IMG/VR virus record: IMGVR_UViG_3300027733_000123
Span: 1 to 35,568 of that record
Origin: a virus
DNA length: 35,568 bases
Reading direction: 5' to 3' (one strand)
Part shown: positions 16,289 to 24,234 of the stretch, in pieces
How the letters are laid out: every line of letters begins with the position of its first letter
Numbering within the stretch: the stretch's first letter is position 1
The notes under the pieces: generated by a model
What the model was told of the DNA's origin: nothing
The model's input: only the letters and a program-made list of their open reading frames with translations
Databases searched by the model: none
Position numbers and translations under genes: made by a program

Positions 16289-16564
16289 TTAATTGTTTAT
16301 AGCTTTAAAAGTATAGTATTCGCAACTTGCAAAGCATACGGAAATTTCGCCTTGCTTATCTCCATAGATTCTCACCCTAGAGATATACCAATCATCAAAG
16401 TAGTTTTTGTCAGCTACATTAAAATACTCATCTTTTTGGAAATTGTAAGCAGCATCAAAAGCGTAGTCATCACTATACTTTCCTGTGCATTTTACGATTA
16501 AGTTACCTTTTCTCATTTGGTTTTTGAACCAAGTGCGGTTGATTGTTTTGAATTGTGTGCTCAT
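16289..16564 (-). CDS. Unknown 91-aa protein, first gene of the post-terminase operon
   Basis: The ATG at 16564 (MSTQFKTINRTWFKNQMRKG) is chosen because an earlier ATG at 16588 would lie inside the -7 promoter box. The protein is mixed alpha/beta and rich in Tyr, Phe and Asp (YAFDAAYNFQKDEYFNVADK, YFDDWYISRVRIYG). It resembles small conserved proteins seen in Flavobacteria phages, without known function. It is the first gene downstream of the promoter at 16586-16618 and the paired operator at 16647-16675. Confidence 0.7.
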   Translation of the reverse strand: MSTQFKTINRTWFKNQMRKGNLIVKCTGKYSDDYAFDAAYNFQKDEYFNVADKNYFDDWYISRVRIYGDKQGEISVCFASCEYYTFKAINN

Positions 16565-16585
16565 AGTTATTTGGTTTTTGTTATA

Positions 16586-16618
16586 CAAATATACTACTTG
16601 TAAACACCTTCTACCAAA
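16586..16618 (-). promoter_or_regulatory. Bacteroidota-type promoter of the post-terminase operon
   Basis: On the minus strand TTTG (16618-16615) and TATATTTG (16593-16586) are 21 bp apart, matching the primary Bacteroidota sigma-factor consensus (TTTG, 17-23 bp, TAnnTTTG). The expected transcript start is near 16582, about 18 bases before ATG 16564. The sequence between and around the boxes is clearly related to the promoters at 29549-29579 and 30133-30164. Confidence 0.8.
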
Positions 16619-16646
16619 TATTTAAGCAACTATTTTTAAACTTTGT

Positions 16647-16675
16647 GATGAGCGGTAAATATCAATGATAAGCGG
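16647..16675. promoter_or_regulatory. Paired operator-like motif, 20-bp spacing
   Basis: GATGAGCGG at 16647 and GATAAGCGG at 16667 are direct repeats spaced exactly 20 bp, two helical turns. The pair starts 30 bp upstream of the -33 box of the promoter at 16586-16618 and ends at the terminase stop codon. The same pair with the same spacing is found near 29.6, 30.2 and 30.3 kb. Confidence 0.7.
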
Positions 16676-17836
16676 TTATGCTAGGCTGTATCTGCCTGTT
16701 CCTCTCCTTGTATTGTAACTTGACCACGCTAATGCTAATGCCATTACACAATCATCGTGGAATCCGCTAGGTGCTGAATATCTAACTCCTGTACTTGTAA
16801 AGATATATTCAAAGATGTTTAATTCATCTACGATTACTCCATCAGGATACTTAATTTGTTTTTGTTGTATTGCAGCAGATAGCCCTTCCATTAATTGCTG
16901 CTTACTTGAACTCGTAAACCTTAACCCTTCTATTTGCATACCACTGCGTTGTAAATCCTCTAGTACAGGGTCTCCTACTCCTGTGCTATCTATTAAAGTA
17001 TGAGCCTTTGGTAATCGTTTAATGTTCTCTTTTGTATTATGCCAATCCATTTGGAATCTATCAAAGTAGCATACTTGCCCTAAATCATCCAACCCAACTA
17101 TAACTGTCCAATCCACAGACTTGGCAATATCTATACCAAATGATACAGGTATGCGACCACTCATAGGAGATATACATTTTCTAATGAACTCACTACCAAA
17201 AGGATTTGCACTATTCTCGGCAGGGTTTGCCATATATTCTTGCTCAAATACTGCGTGTGGTAATTGGAATTTAGCTGAATCTATTTCACTTGCAGGTATA
17301 GTTGGATTGTCATAAGTGCTAAATTTAAAACTCTCCCAATCAGTCTCACCGCCTTTCATAAATAAGCTATAAAAGTAGTTAGTGCCTTTAGGTGTAGATA
17401 AGAAGATAGCACCACCCTGATAATCAGTTAATGTAGGTCGTATTGAATTAAGCCAACCTTTCTCAAGGTCAGGTATAAAAGAAGCCTCATCCATAATTAC
17501 TTTATGAAACTTCAATCCTCTAAATGAATCAAGCCTTGTACCTGTAAAGAATCTAATCTTTCCCCCTGTTCTAAACTCAATGATTAAATCTGACCTATTA
17601 GTTTTGTATGCTCCATCAGGTAAGTGAGTACATAACTCATCAAAGAATACTTTGGATAGTAAAAATGTAGGAGTAACATAAGCAACTGACTTCCCCTCTA
17701 ATGCTTCTTTAATAGCAATAATTTGTGAAACTAAAGACTTCCCCCATCTTCTGCCACACATTAAAACAATAAACCTGCTATTTGATTCTAATACAGGTAA
17801 TTGAGTGCTATGGGGTTGTGGTAATATTATTTCCAT
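16676..17836 (-). CDS. terL: Terminase large subunit
   Basis: A 386-aa DNA-packaging motor. Walker A is GRRWGKS (residues 28-34), Walker B VIMDEA (113-118), and a SxTPKG coupling motif is present as LSTPKGTNYF. The C-terminal RNase H-like nuclease shows its acidic residues in GIDIAKSVDW, in LIDSTGVGDP and in the final DDCVMALALA. The length is typical of the short TerL forms seen in phages with HK97-like heads. It overlaps the small subunit gene by 29 bases. It cuts concatemers and pumps DNA through the portal. Confidence 0.95.
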   Translation of the reverse strand: MEIILPQPHSTQLPVLESNSRFIVLMCGRRWGKSLVSQIIAIKEALEGKSVAYVTPTFLLSKVFFDELCTHLPDGAYKTNRSDLIIEFRTGGKIRFFTGTRLDSFRGLKFHKVIMDEASFIPDLEKGWLNSIRPTLTDYQGGAIFLSTPKGTNYFYSLFMKGGETDWESFKFSTYDNPTIPASEIDSAKFQLPHAVFEQEYMANPAENSANPFGSEFIRKCISPMSGRIPVSFGIDIAKSVDWTVIVGLDDLGQVCYFDRFQMDWHNTKENIKRLPKAHTLIDSTGVGDPVLEDLQRSGMQIEGLRFTSSSKQQLMEGLSAAIQQKQIKYPDGVIVDELNIFEYIFTSTGVRYSAPSGFHDDCVMALALAWSSYNTRRGTGRYSLA

Positions 17837-18185
17837 AAGGCATAAACTTAACTGTTATTGTATTATCAGTTGTAATATCAATTTCAGCCTGTTCTTTAGG
17901 TCTACCATATACCCTTGTTAATAATGTCTCAAGTGAGTAAAGGCTTCCTTTAGCTAGGCTTTTATTCATAGCGTGTGCTATTGTCTTTTCTAATATTGTG
18001 GCATCAGGATTGTCATACACTGATTTAAGTTCATCACTATTCATTGACATCATTGCTTGAATGGTATCATTAATCTCACTTAACTTATATCCTTGTGCTT
18101 TTAGTAATGTAACATACTTTCTTGGTCTCCCATTAGGATTGCCTGATTGACCTTTGACAAATGGTATTAAATGTTCCTTGCTCAT
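17808..18185 (-). CDS. terS: Terminase small subunit-like protein
   Basis: A 125-aa protein beginning MSKEHLIPFVKGQSGNPNGR, with the KGQSGNPNGRP motif typical of DUF5681-type proteins found before TerL. A helical centre (KLSEINDTIQAMMSMNSDEL, ILEKTIAHAMNKSLAKGS) and VYGRPKEQAE follow, a pattern seen in small terminase subunits. It is directly upstream of, and overlapping, the large subunit, so DNA recognition for packaging is the natural role. The start is four bases past the ParB-like stop. Confidence 0.8.
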   Translation of the reverse strand: MSKEHLIPFVKGQSGNPNGRPRKYVTLLKAQGYKLSEINDTIQAMMSMNSDELKSVYDNPDATILEKTIAHAMNKSLAKGSLYSLETLLTRVYGRPKEQAEIDITTDNTITVKFMPYGNNITTTP

Positions 18186-18189
18186 TCTG

Positions 18190-18852
18190 TTATTGTTCTG
18201 TTTTATCTTTATTATAGTCTAACCTGATTTTAATTTGGCTCTTACTTTCCCACGCTTTTTTGTATTCAGCATCTGCAAACAATTTGCTAAATCCTGTTAT
18301 ATGTTTTAGTTTAAGCAACTCTTCAACTTCCATACCTAACTCGTTACATATTTCTTCATCTGCCCATCCGTTCTCTAACATCTTGAATACCATACTTGAC
18401 ATTCCTGTTATAGAGTGTTTTCCCCTTGCTCGGTTATGTCTAACTGTACTTGCCATTCTGTCGTTAATATCTTTCTTTATTACTACAATTGGCAACATAC
18501 CTAGATTTCTTTCATATATGTCTCTATTGTTTTTGCAGGTAAAGTATCTGTGGAATCCGTCTACTATTACATATTTCTTTATTGATTCATCATATATGGT
18601 TACAATAGGTTGGGTATAGCCATCGTGTTGGATTGAGTGATAAAGTAATTGCATCTCTGTCTTTGCTACGCTATTTGGGTTATAGTCATTAGGTTGTACC
18701 TCATCTATGCTAACCCATCTTATATAGTCAATCGGTTGTGAATTAACAGGGCTTAACTCCTCGTGAATCCATTTCCTTAACTCGGCTATAAAATCTAGTT
18801 TATTGTTTGCTTTCTCAAAATGCTCTAGTATTGTATCTTTAATCTGCTTCAT
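18190..18852 (-). CDS. ParB-fold protein, IbrB-like
   Basis: A 220-aa protein with a ParB/Srx-type N-domain at about residues 45-135: EVQPNDYNPNSVAKTEMQLL, SIQHDGYTQPIVTI, VDGFHRYFT in place of the GERR box, then STVRHNRARGKHS. A HTH-like segment (WADEEICNELGMEVEELLKL) follows. This composition matches IbrB-type proteins, which occur next to an IbrA PAPS-reductase-like partner, exactly as here (genes overlap by 14 bases). ParB-fold domains bind DNA and many bind or hydrolyse nucleotides. IbrA/IbrB were first linked to gene regulation in E. coli; their biochemical activity is not known to me. It lies directly upstream of terminase. Confidence 0.8.
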   Translation of the reverse strand: MKQIKDTILEHFEKANNKLDFIAELRKWIHEELSPVNSQPIDYIRWVSIDEVQPNDYNPNSVAKTEMQLLYHSIQHDGYTQPIVTIYDESIKKYVIVDGFHRYFTCKNNRDIYERNLGMLPIVVIKKDINDRMASTVRHNRARGKHSITGMSSMVFKMLENGWADEEICNELGMEVEELLKLKHITGFSKLFADAEYKKAWESKSQIKIRLDYNKDKTEQ

Positions 18853-19990
18853 TCTTTGCTTTATAATAATTGTAATATAATGGGTTTACTGTACCTTTTA
18901 GGAATCTTCTATAACCTTGTGCCTCTCCATTTCTTTCAAAGTTATCTATTGTAGTGCTATGATAATCATTAGATAAGATAGCGTTAACACATACTTTGTT
19001 TGCTCTATCCATTATCCATTTATGCTTATAAGTTGCATCTATCTTTTTAAAATACTTATAAAACTTCTCTTTGATTGTCTCATCACTTATTAGATTATCA
19101 CATAAATAGTTTCTATATTCAACCCAACTACTAAACATATATGGTATTTCCTTAATCCTAAATGCCTCACCTTTCATTTGTCCTGCCGTATTTATTCCTT
19201 TTATTCTATCAGTTAATTTAACCCAAGTATCAGCCTCAATTTCTTGTAAGAAAAACAACTGCTTAAATGCGGTTTCGTGATGTAAGTTACTTACTCTCAT
19301 ATCTAAAATAGAATAACCATACTGATACATATAGTCGTAAATCTTACAATACTTCCAATTGTTATCGTGTATGGCTTTCCATATATCTGTGTAACTCCAA
19401 TCATATAATGGATAAAATACATAATGCTCTAACTTTTTATTGAACACTTTGCCATAAGTAATGTCTTGATAAGTAGCTTGTTGTGTCATAGCCAATGCCC
19501 TTCTTGGACTCTCCTCTGCTCTTACTCCACCTAGTAATGCAGTCTTTTTATCATTGAACTCAACTTCAATTACTTTATCAAATAGTTTTGAGAATCTATC
19601 TGTGCCATATTTGTTTTCCTTTATAGATATGGGGTTTTGCTCTCTCATCCACTTCTTACCTTGCTCCCAAGTTATAAGCCATTCTTCTGTAGTGCTCGTG
19701 CTATTAAATAACTTTATGGGTATTTGTAACCAATATGGTATAACTTTTTTGTCATACATTATATTCTCAACATAGTTAATTACATTTTGCCATTCCGCTT
19801 CTTGGTCAATAAATACTACTGAAATTGGCAACCGATTCTTTTCTTCAGCAACCTTTAAAGCCATATTTAAAATAACTGTGCTATCCTTTCCACCTGAAAA
19901 AGCTACTACTACATTAGGGAACTCATCAAATAAATAACGGATTCTATCTAAAGCAGCTTCGTAAACATTTTGGTTTTTAAATACTTTCAT
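18839..19990 (-). CDS. PAPS reductase-family protein, IbrA/DUF3440-like
   Basis: A 383-aa member of the adenine-nucleotide alpha-hydrolase/PAPS reductase superfamily. The ATP-pyrophosphatase loop SGGKDS is at residues 32-37, and GGVRAEESPRRALAM is the second conserved block. The C-terminal half with YPLYDWSYTDIWKAIHDNNW is diagnostic of the DUF3440/IbrA group. The catalytic Cys motif of true PAPS reductases (ECGLH) is absent and scattered Cys residues do not form an obvious iron-sulphur site. It overlaps genes on both sides: DNA methyltransferase upstream and IbrB-like ParB downstream. Activity on DNA or nucleotides (adenylation, sulphur transfer) is inference by analogy with DndC-like relatives. 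Confidence 0.85.
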   Translation of the reverse strand: MKVFKNQNVYEAALDRIRYLFDEFPNVVVAFSGGKDSTVILNMALKVAEEKNRLPISVVFIDQEAEWQNVINYVENIMYDKKVIPYWLQIPIKLFNSTSTTEEWLITWEQGKKWMREQNPISIKENKYGTDRFSKLFDKVIEVEFNDKKTALLGGVRAEESPRRALAMTQQATYQDITYGKVFNKKLEHYVFYPLYDWSYTDIWKAIHDNNWKYCKIYDYMYQYGYSILDMRVSNLHHETAFKQLFFLQEIEADTWVKLTDRIKGINTAGQMKGEAFRIKEIPYMFSSWVEYRNYLCDNLISDETIKEKFYKYFKKIDATYKHKWIMDRANKVCVNAILSNDYHSTTIDNFERNGEAQGYRRFLKGTVNPLYYNYYKAKNEAD

Positions 19991-20519
19991 ACTTTGATAT
20001 TACTTTCATTAACTTTTCATACCTCTTTGGATTTAATTCATAACCTATATATTTAGCACCGCTTTTATAAACTGCTTCAGCTGTTTTGCCTATACCTGCA
20101 AAAGGGTCAAATACTATATTTGGTTTTAGGCTTCTTACTACATAATTAACAATATTAAATCCTTTGGGATTATCAGGCAATTTAAGCGAAGTATTAAATG
20201 AAATGATATTGTATGGCAATCCATTTTTTTGATGTCCTAAAATTGTTTCTATATGTTTATGACCACTATTCTCAAAATGACTTATAACTCTTTCTGTTCC
20301 TAAAATAGAATACTCAACAAATGCAGGTTTATTACAATTACTTAAAGATGCTAATTTATTTAGTATTAAATCTATATCATTTTCAACTATTAATCCTGTA
20401 TCTTTTTTTAATTGTGTTTGAAAAAACTTAACCATTCTGTCTTCCCATGGTGGGTCGCAATAAAGTATATCATATTCAGGAAAAAAATCAACTTTTATTA
20501 TATCAATGTTTTTATGCAT
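19977..20519 (-). CDS. Small DNA methyltransferase, DPPW type
   Basis: A 180-aa amino-methyltransferase. The catalytic motif DPPW is at residues 22-25 and the SAM-binding motif DPFAGIG at 138-144, so the motif order is IV before I, as in beta-class DNA N6-adenine or N4-cytosine methylases. The small size leaves only a short target-recognition region between them (residues 40-125). DPPW favours adenine as target. The gene overlaps both neighbours by a few bases and is directly upstream of the IbrA-like gene. A role in protecting phage DNA from restriction, or as part of a larger modification pathway, is inferred. Confidence 0.85.
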   Translation of the reverse strand: MHKNIDIIKVDFFPEYDILYCDPPWEDRMVKFFQTQLKKDTGLIVENDIDLILNKLASLSNCNKPAFVEYSILGTERVISHFENSGHKHIETILGHQKNGLPYNIISFNTSLKLPDNPKGFNIVNYVVRSLKPNIVFDPFAGIGKTAEAVYKSGAKYIGYELNPKRYEKLMKVISKYESI

Positions 20520-21096
20520 AATAGTTTTTTATGTAATTTTTATCATAAATGTCAGAAGTTCTTTTAATGCTATTAGCGTTTCCCATTGATGAATTTATAT
20601 TTATATTGTGTTGTATAATACTAGGCAAATGTACATACGCTTTCCTTTTGTAGTGTTTTAAATAAGCTGCGACAAATACATCATCCCATTTTATTTGAGT
20701 ATTAATTTTTAAATATTCTTTCATTTCATCTACTGCTCTCCGACTAAACACAGTACCTTGTAACCATAAAAAATTTGGGAACTCACTATATTTGATTCCT
20801 TTTTCATATTGGCTTTTAAGAAATGCCCTTCTTGGTGCAAATAAAGATAATACATCTATGTCCTTTTCTTTCATATCATTTTTAATTACTTCAAGATATT
20901 TCTCAAATTGTTCAGGAATTATTATATCATCTTGTAAATGTAATTTATAATCATCAAATGGAATATTTAGCATTTGAACAAAAGAATTAAAACAACCATT
21001 CATTCCATAATCATAATATACTTCTGCTTTGATTTGGTTAATAATTTTTACTACATTACTTTCTCTATCCTTAATAGCTTGTATCGTTATTTTCAT
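20512..21096 (-). CDS. Glycosyltransferase-like protein (GT-A type)
   Basis: A 194-aa protein resembling short GT-A glycosyltransferases: an N-terminal MKITIQAIKDRESNVVKIIN region, a DxD-like LQDDI at residues 54-58, and WDDVFVAAYLKHYKRKAYVH near the end, similar to acceptor-proximal segments in such enzymes. It is short for a full glycosyltransferase and has no membrane segment. It sits between two methyltransferases in an overlapping operon. Possible acceptors are virion protein, host glycan or modified DNA bases; the sequence does not decide. Confidence 0.65.
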   Translation of the reverse strand: MKITIQAIKDRESNVVKIINQIKAEVYYDYGMNGCFNSFVQMLNIPFDDYKLHLQDDIIIPEQFEKYLEVIKNDMKEKDIDVLSLFAPRRAFLKSQYEKGIKYSEFPNFLWLQGTVFSRRAVDEMKEYLKINTQIKWDDVFVAAYLKHYKRKAYVHLPSIIQHNININSSMGNANSIKRTSDIYDKNYIKNYYA

Positions 21097-21880
21097 AAGT
21101 AACTATTTTATAATTATTAAAAATAAAGCCATCTTGATTTGATGTATAGTAATTAGTATTTATATTTAAATTTTCGTGAGTAATTGGGAAATACCCATCT
21201 TTAAAATACATTAAATATGCCTTACCTCCTACACTTAACATTGACTTAACTCTATGTAAAGATGTTGGATTTATATATGAAGGACTTCCAAATAATGAAA
21301 TAATTGTGTCAAACTTTAAAGGAGTATAAAAATCTTCAAATGCACAATTTAATACATCTTTGTTTGTAAAGTTTTGCTTTAATGTTTTTAATTGATTTAT
21401 AGAAATATCAATGCCTAGATATTTTTCCGAATTAATATAATTTAATGCCATACCATAACCGCAGCCAATGTCTAATACACTTCCTTTTATATCTAACTTT
21501 TTAAATAATTCTAACTCCTCTAAATGACTTTCTTCATTATTAAACATTTCAAAATACTTGTCAGCTATTGTATCATATTCTGTTTTATATTCTACTACTG
21601 CTCTATTAATTAAAATAGTTTCATTAATTGGAGCTCCCATAGTCCAATATTTATAGCCATTTAATTTAAAAATTTGGTATGGCTTTTTCCAAAACCATTC
21701 TATTTCGCTATGCTCTCTTATATATTTTACTACATTATTAAACAATATATCATTTTTCCAATTTTCTCTCAATGTATATGCGTGTGGATTTCTTATTGCA
21801 GTTTTAGCGTTCTTAAAATATTGACCTAATAATGTTTCAGCTACTTGTTCAAATATCATATTGTAATTATTTTCTAACAT
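21071..21880 (-). CDS. SAM-dependent methyltransferase, class I
   Basis: A 269-aa protein with a clear Rossmann methyltransferase core from about residue 130: VLDIGCGYG (135-143) is motif I, LGIDIS is the acidic post-I strand, and FDTIISLFGSPSYI is motif IV. The order resembles small-molecule or protein methylases rather than DNA methylases (no NPPY/DPPW). The N-terminal 100 residues (RNPHAYTLRENWKN, YQIFKLNGYKYWTMGAPINE) are unusual and might bind substrate. Overlaps of 14 bases with the ParB-like gene and 26 with the glycosyltransferase-like gene suggest a shared pathway. Confidence 0.8.
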   Translation of the reverse strand: MLENNYNMIFEQVAETLLGQYFKNAKTAIRNPHAYTLRENWKNDILFNNVVKYIREHSEIEWFWKKPYQIFKLNGYKYWTMGAPINETILINRAVVEYKTEYDTIADKYFEMFNNEESHLEELELFKKLDIKGSVLDIGCGYGMALNYINSEKYLGIDISINQLKTLKQNFTNKDVLNCAFEDFYTPLKFDTIISLFGSPSYINPTSLHRVKSMLSVGGKAYLMYFKDGYFPITHENLNINTNYYTSNQDGFIFNNYKIVTYENNDTSY

Positions 21881-22415
21881 AAAATGTGCTTCCGCAATCA
21901 GGGCAACATACTTCCATCTCCTCTACTTTAGATATGTCACTCATTCTATCACTCATTTTACCCTCTACTTGTTTTACCTCATTAGCAGTTACTACCTTGT
22001 GATTCGTTTCAGGTATAAGGTTTGGATTAAAATCAGGTACATCCCATTGAATTACATCCCACTCTTTTAGTGTTGCATTATCCCAAGTGTTAGCTAACTC
22101 ATCCCAATCAAATTGACCTGCGTTAGTATTATCTTTAATCATAAACTCATCTTGTTGTTCTTGACTCCAACCTAAAATATATATAACAGGTACTTCTTTA
22201 TATCCTAAATGAATTGCAGCTTTATATCTCATATTGCCACCAAGAATAACTCCATCTTCATTAACAACAATAGGTCTTGCGTGTAACATTTCAGGAAAAT
22301 CTGTCAAACTTTGTATGAGTTTTTTAAATTTAGAATCCTTAATCAATCTAGGATTTTTTGGATGTGGTTTAATTTCATTAATACTAACTACTTTAACCTC
22401 TGTAATTTGTTGCAT
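21867..22415 (-). CDS. ParB-like protein with C-terminal Cys motif
   Basis: A 182-aa protein. Residues 5-90 are a ParB N-terminal-type domain (EIKPHPKNPRLIKDSKFKKL, then HARPIVVNEDGVILGGNMRY and AAIHLGYKEVPV). Residues 95-140 (DNTNAGQFDWDELANTWDNA) match the linker that follows ParB domains in ParB-DNA methylase fusions of phages and plasmids. The C-terminus ends CCPDCGSTFYVRK, a single zinc-knuckle-like motif. Here it looks like the ParB half of such a fusion, encoded apart from the methylase at 19977-20519. It overlaps the HNH gene by 23 bases. DNA binding is likely; catalysis is uncertain. Confidence 0.8.
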   Translation of the reverse strand: MQQITEVKVVSINEIKPHPKNPRLIKDSKFKKLIQSLTDFPEMLHARPIVVNEDGVILGGNMRYKAAIHLGYKEVPVIYILGWSQEQQDEFMIKDNTNAGQFDWDELANTWDNATLKEWDVIQWDVPDFNPNLIPETNHKVVTANEVKQVEGKMSDRMSDISKVEEMEVCCPDCGSTFYVRK

Positions 22416-22659
22416 TTAATTTGTCTTTATGTTTAGTTTTTAAAAAATCCATATATTGTTTTTTGTCTCCGTATTCTAAATGATGCTCTCTACACAATGC
22501 CATAAGATTATCTATTGTATCTCCTTTTTTTGTTCCCCCCATTCCCCTTGCTTCAATATGATGAATATCTACTGCCCTTGCTCCACAAGTTTCACAAGGT
22601 ATAAAATCCTCACCTGTGTAACCAAAATGGTTCAAATAGACTTTAGTATGATTTTTCAT
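22393..22659 (-). CDS. HNH endonuclease
   Basis: An 88-aa protein with a compact HNH fold: zinc-binding Cys22, Cys25, Cys56 and His59, the HH pair at 33-34 in DIHHIEARGM, and Asn51 in the IDNLMALC segment. The length is typical of stand-alone phage HNH enzymes. In many phages an HNH enzyme near terminase helps packaging, but here it is about 4 kb upstream of terS, inside the accessory cassette. It could instead act as a homing-type or host-DNA-degrading nuclease. It overlaps its neighbours by 17 and 23 bases. Confidence 0.85.
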   Translation of the reverse strand: MKNHTKVYLNHFGYTGEDFIPCETCGARAVDIHHIEARGMGGTKKGDTIDNLMALCREHHLEYGDKKQYMDFLKTKHKDKLNATNYRG

Positions 22660-23650
22660 TTCCTATTAGTTTATTAAAAATATTATACCTTTTTTTATTT
22701 ATCTCATCAAAGTTAAACTCTTTATTGCAAAACTCAAATAGTTTTTGTCCGTATTCTATCCTAGCTGCTTCATCAAATGTCAATAGCTTAATCCATTTGT
22801 ACCAATCAGTTTGTTTATTTACATAGCATACAGGCATATTTTTATATGGATGCACATTACTAACTATGGCAGGGTTTTTCTTTGCTGCAGTTTCTAATAC
22901 CTTTAAATTAGATTTCATTGAACCAAACTTGTTTTCTACTAAAGGAATTATGCTTATATCAGAATCAGCATAAGCACCCATATACTTTGTAATTTCTGCA
23001 TAATCATATATGGTAGGGTTTAACTTTAATCCGTTTGTAAATACTCCTATCATTCTATCCCAAAGATGTTTCTCACCTAGATTATATCCTGCAATAACTG
23101 TCCTAACAGGAAAGTTTATCTTCTTCATTGGTTGTCGTAATATATCTAAATCAGGTGTATGTGTTCCTGAACCTGACCAAAACAACCTAACCATATCTGA
23201 TTCAATCTTATTATCTTGAAACTGCTCTTTACCATAAGGTAAAGCATTAGGAAGTATCTCTACATTAGGATTGTAGATGGCTATTTCTTCTGCTAATCTT
23301 TCGTGTGTGCAAGTGCAAAGGTCTGCTATTCTAATAAAGTCAGTTATCCTTTTAGTTACATCACTATCCCTGTATCTTTCATATAAAATATGTGAAGGTG
23401 GTAAAATCCAATAGTCATCATTATCAACCACTAACTTAAACTTGTATCTCTTTCGCATAGCCTCTAGCATAATTATTTCAGTATGTGCTAGGAATCTATT
23501 GAATATTACTATGTCATAATTATTATCAAATACTGCTTCATTGATTGTATCTGTAATCATACAATAATCCTTACGCATATTAACTAATGGCATCATTATT
23601 CTATGATAGCCAACCCCACTAAATTTACTTGTTATTGCTAGGATTCTCAT
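22643..23650 (-). CDS. Glycosyltransferase, GT-B (family 4-like)
   Basis: A 335-aa protein with GT-B features: N-terminal MRILAITSKFSGVGYHRIMM (Rossmann start), IVIFNRFLAHTEII, a NDDYW segment, and a C-terminal Rossmann half containing LFWSGSGTHTPDLDILRQPM and the donor-site region SDISIIPLVENKFGSMKSNL followed by KVLETAAKKNP, typical of family 4. No membrane segment is present. The neighbouring GT-A enzyme starts four bases before its start codon ends. The donor and acceptor are unknown. Surface-glycan alteration (superinfection exclusion) or virion glycosylation are both plausible. Confidence 0.8.
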   Translation of the reverse strand: MRILAITSKFSGVGYHRIMMPLVNMRKDYCMITDTINEAVFDNNYDIVIFNRFLAHTEIIMLEAMRKRYKFKLVVDNDDYWILPPSHILYERYRDSDVTKRITDFIRIADLCTCTHERLAEEIAIYNPNVEILPNALPYGKEQFQDNKIESDMVRLFWSGSGTHTPDLDILRQPMKKINFPVRTVIAGYNLGEKHLWDRMIGVFTNGLKLNPTIYDYAEITKYMGAYADSDISIIPLVENKFGSMKSNLKVLETAAKKNPAIVSNVHPYKNMPVCYVNKQTDWYKWIKLLTFDEAARIEYGQKLFEFCNKEFNFDEINKKRYNIFNKLIGNEKSY

Positions 23651-24234
23651 AAAGGAAGGTAATATGTTTTGCTGCCATTTGAATAGTTTGCAACATTGCT
23701 AGTATGTAATTCCCAAGTACTTTTGACTAATTCATTCTTGTTATAACCATAAGCATCTATTCCATTCTGTTCTATATGAGTTGCCCAACCTAAATGAATA
23801 TATTTAGTATATAATCCTGCTGCTCTTACTCGTGTGCAATAGTCAAGGTCAATAGCACCATAAGGGTCAAGTGCAGTATTAAACGCACCTACATTTTTTA
23901 TAACTTCTTTGCTTATTGTAAAGTTTCCTATTATATCTGTTGTGTCATCAAAGCCACCGACTAATGGTATTGCACATATACCTACGCTTTTGTCTTGCAT
24001 AAATATATTTCTTACCTTTAACCAATTATCAGGCTCTAAAATATCATTAGATAACAAAGTAACATATTGAATGTTGCTAAAGTCTATTTTATTTAGACCA
24101 ACATTAATAGCATTAGCTATTCCTTTTTCTTTTACTATTACAACTTGCTCAACATCTAAACCTGCATTAGATAAGTTGATGCCTAATGTTTTAACACTAT
24201 AATTTTTGTAGTTTAAAAATATTACTGCGTTCAT
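23647..24234 (-). CDS. Glycosyltransferase, GT-A (family 2-like)
   Basis: A 195-aa truncated GT2-like enzyme. MNAVIFLNYKNYSVKTLGIN opens a Rossmann-like domain, ANAINVGLNKIDFSNIQYVT and LLSNDILEP carry the nucleotide-sugar binding region (SND in place of DxD), and the C-terminal ALDPYGAIDLDYCTRVRAAG has the acceptor-side ED-like position as LD. It is shorter than most GT2 enzymes (about 230-300 aa). ATGA-type overlaps link it with the genes on both sides. Confidence 0.8.
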   Translation of the reverse strand: MNAVIFLNYKNYSVKTLGINLSNAGLDVEQVVIVKEKGIANAINVGLNKIDFSNIQYVTLLSNDILEPDNWLKVRNIFMQDKSVGICAIPLVGGFDDTTDIIGNFTISKEVIKNVGAFNTALDPYGAIDLDYCTRVRAAGLYTKYIHLGWATHIEQNGIDAYGYNKNELVKSTWELHTSNVANYSNGSKTYYLPL

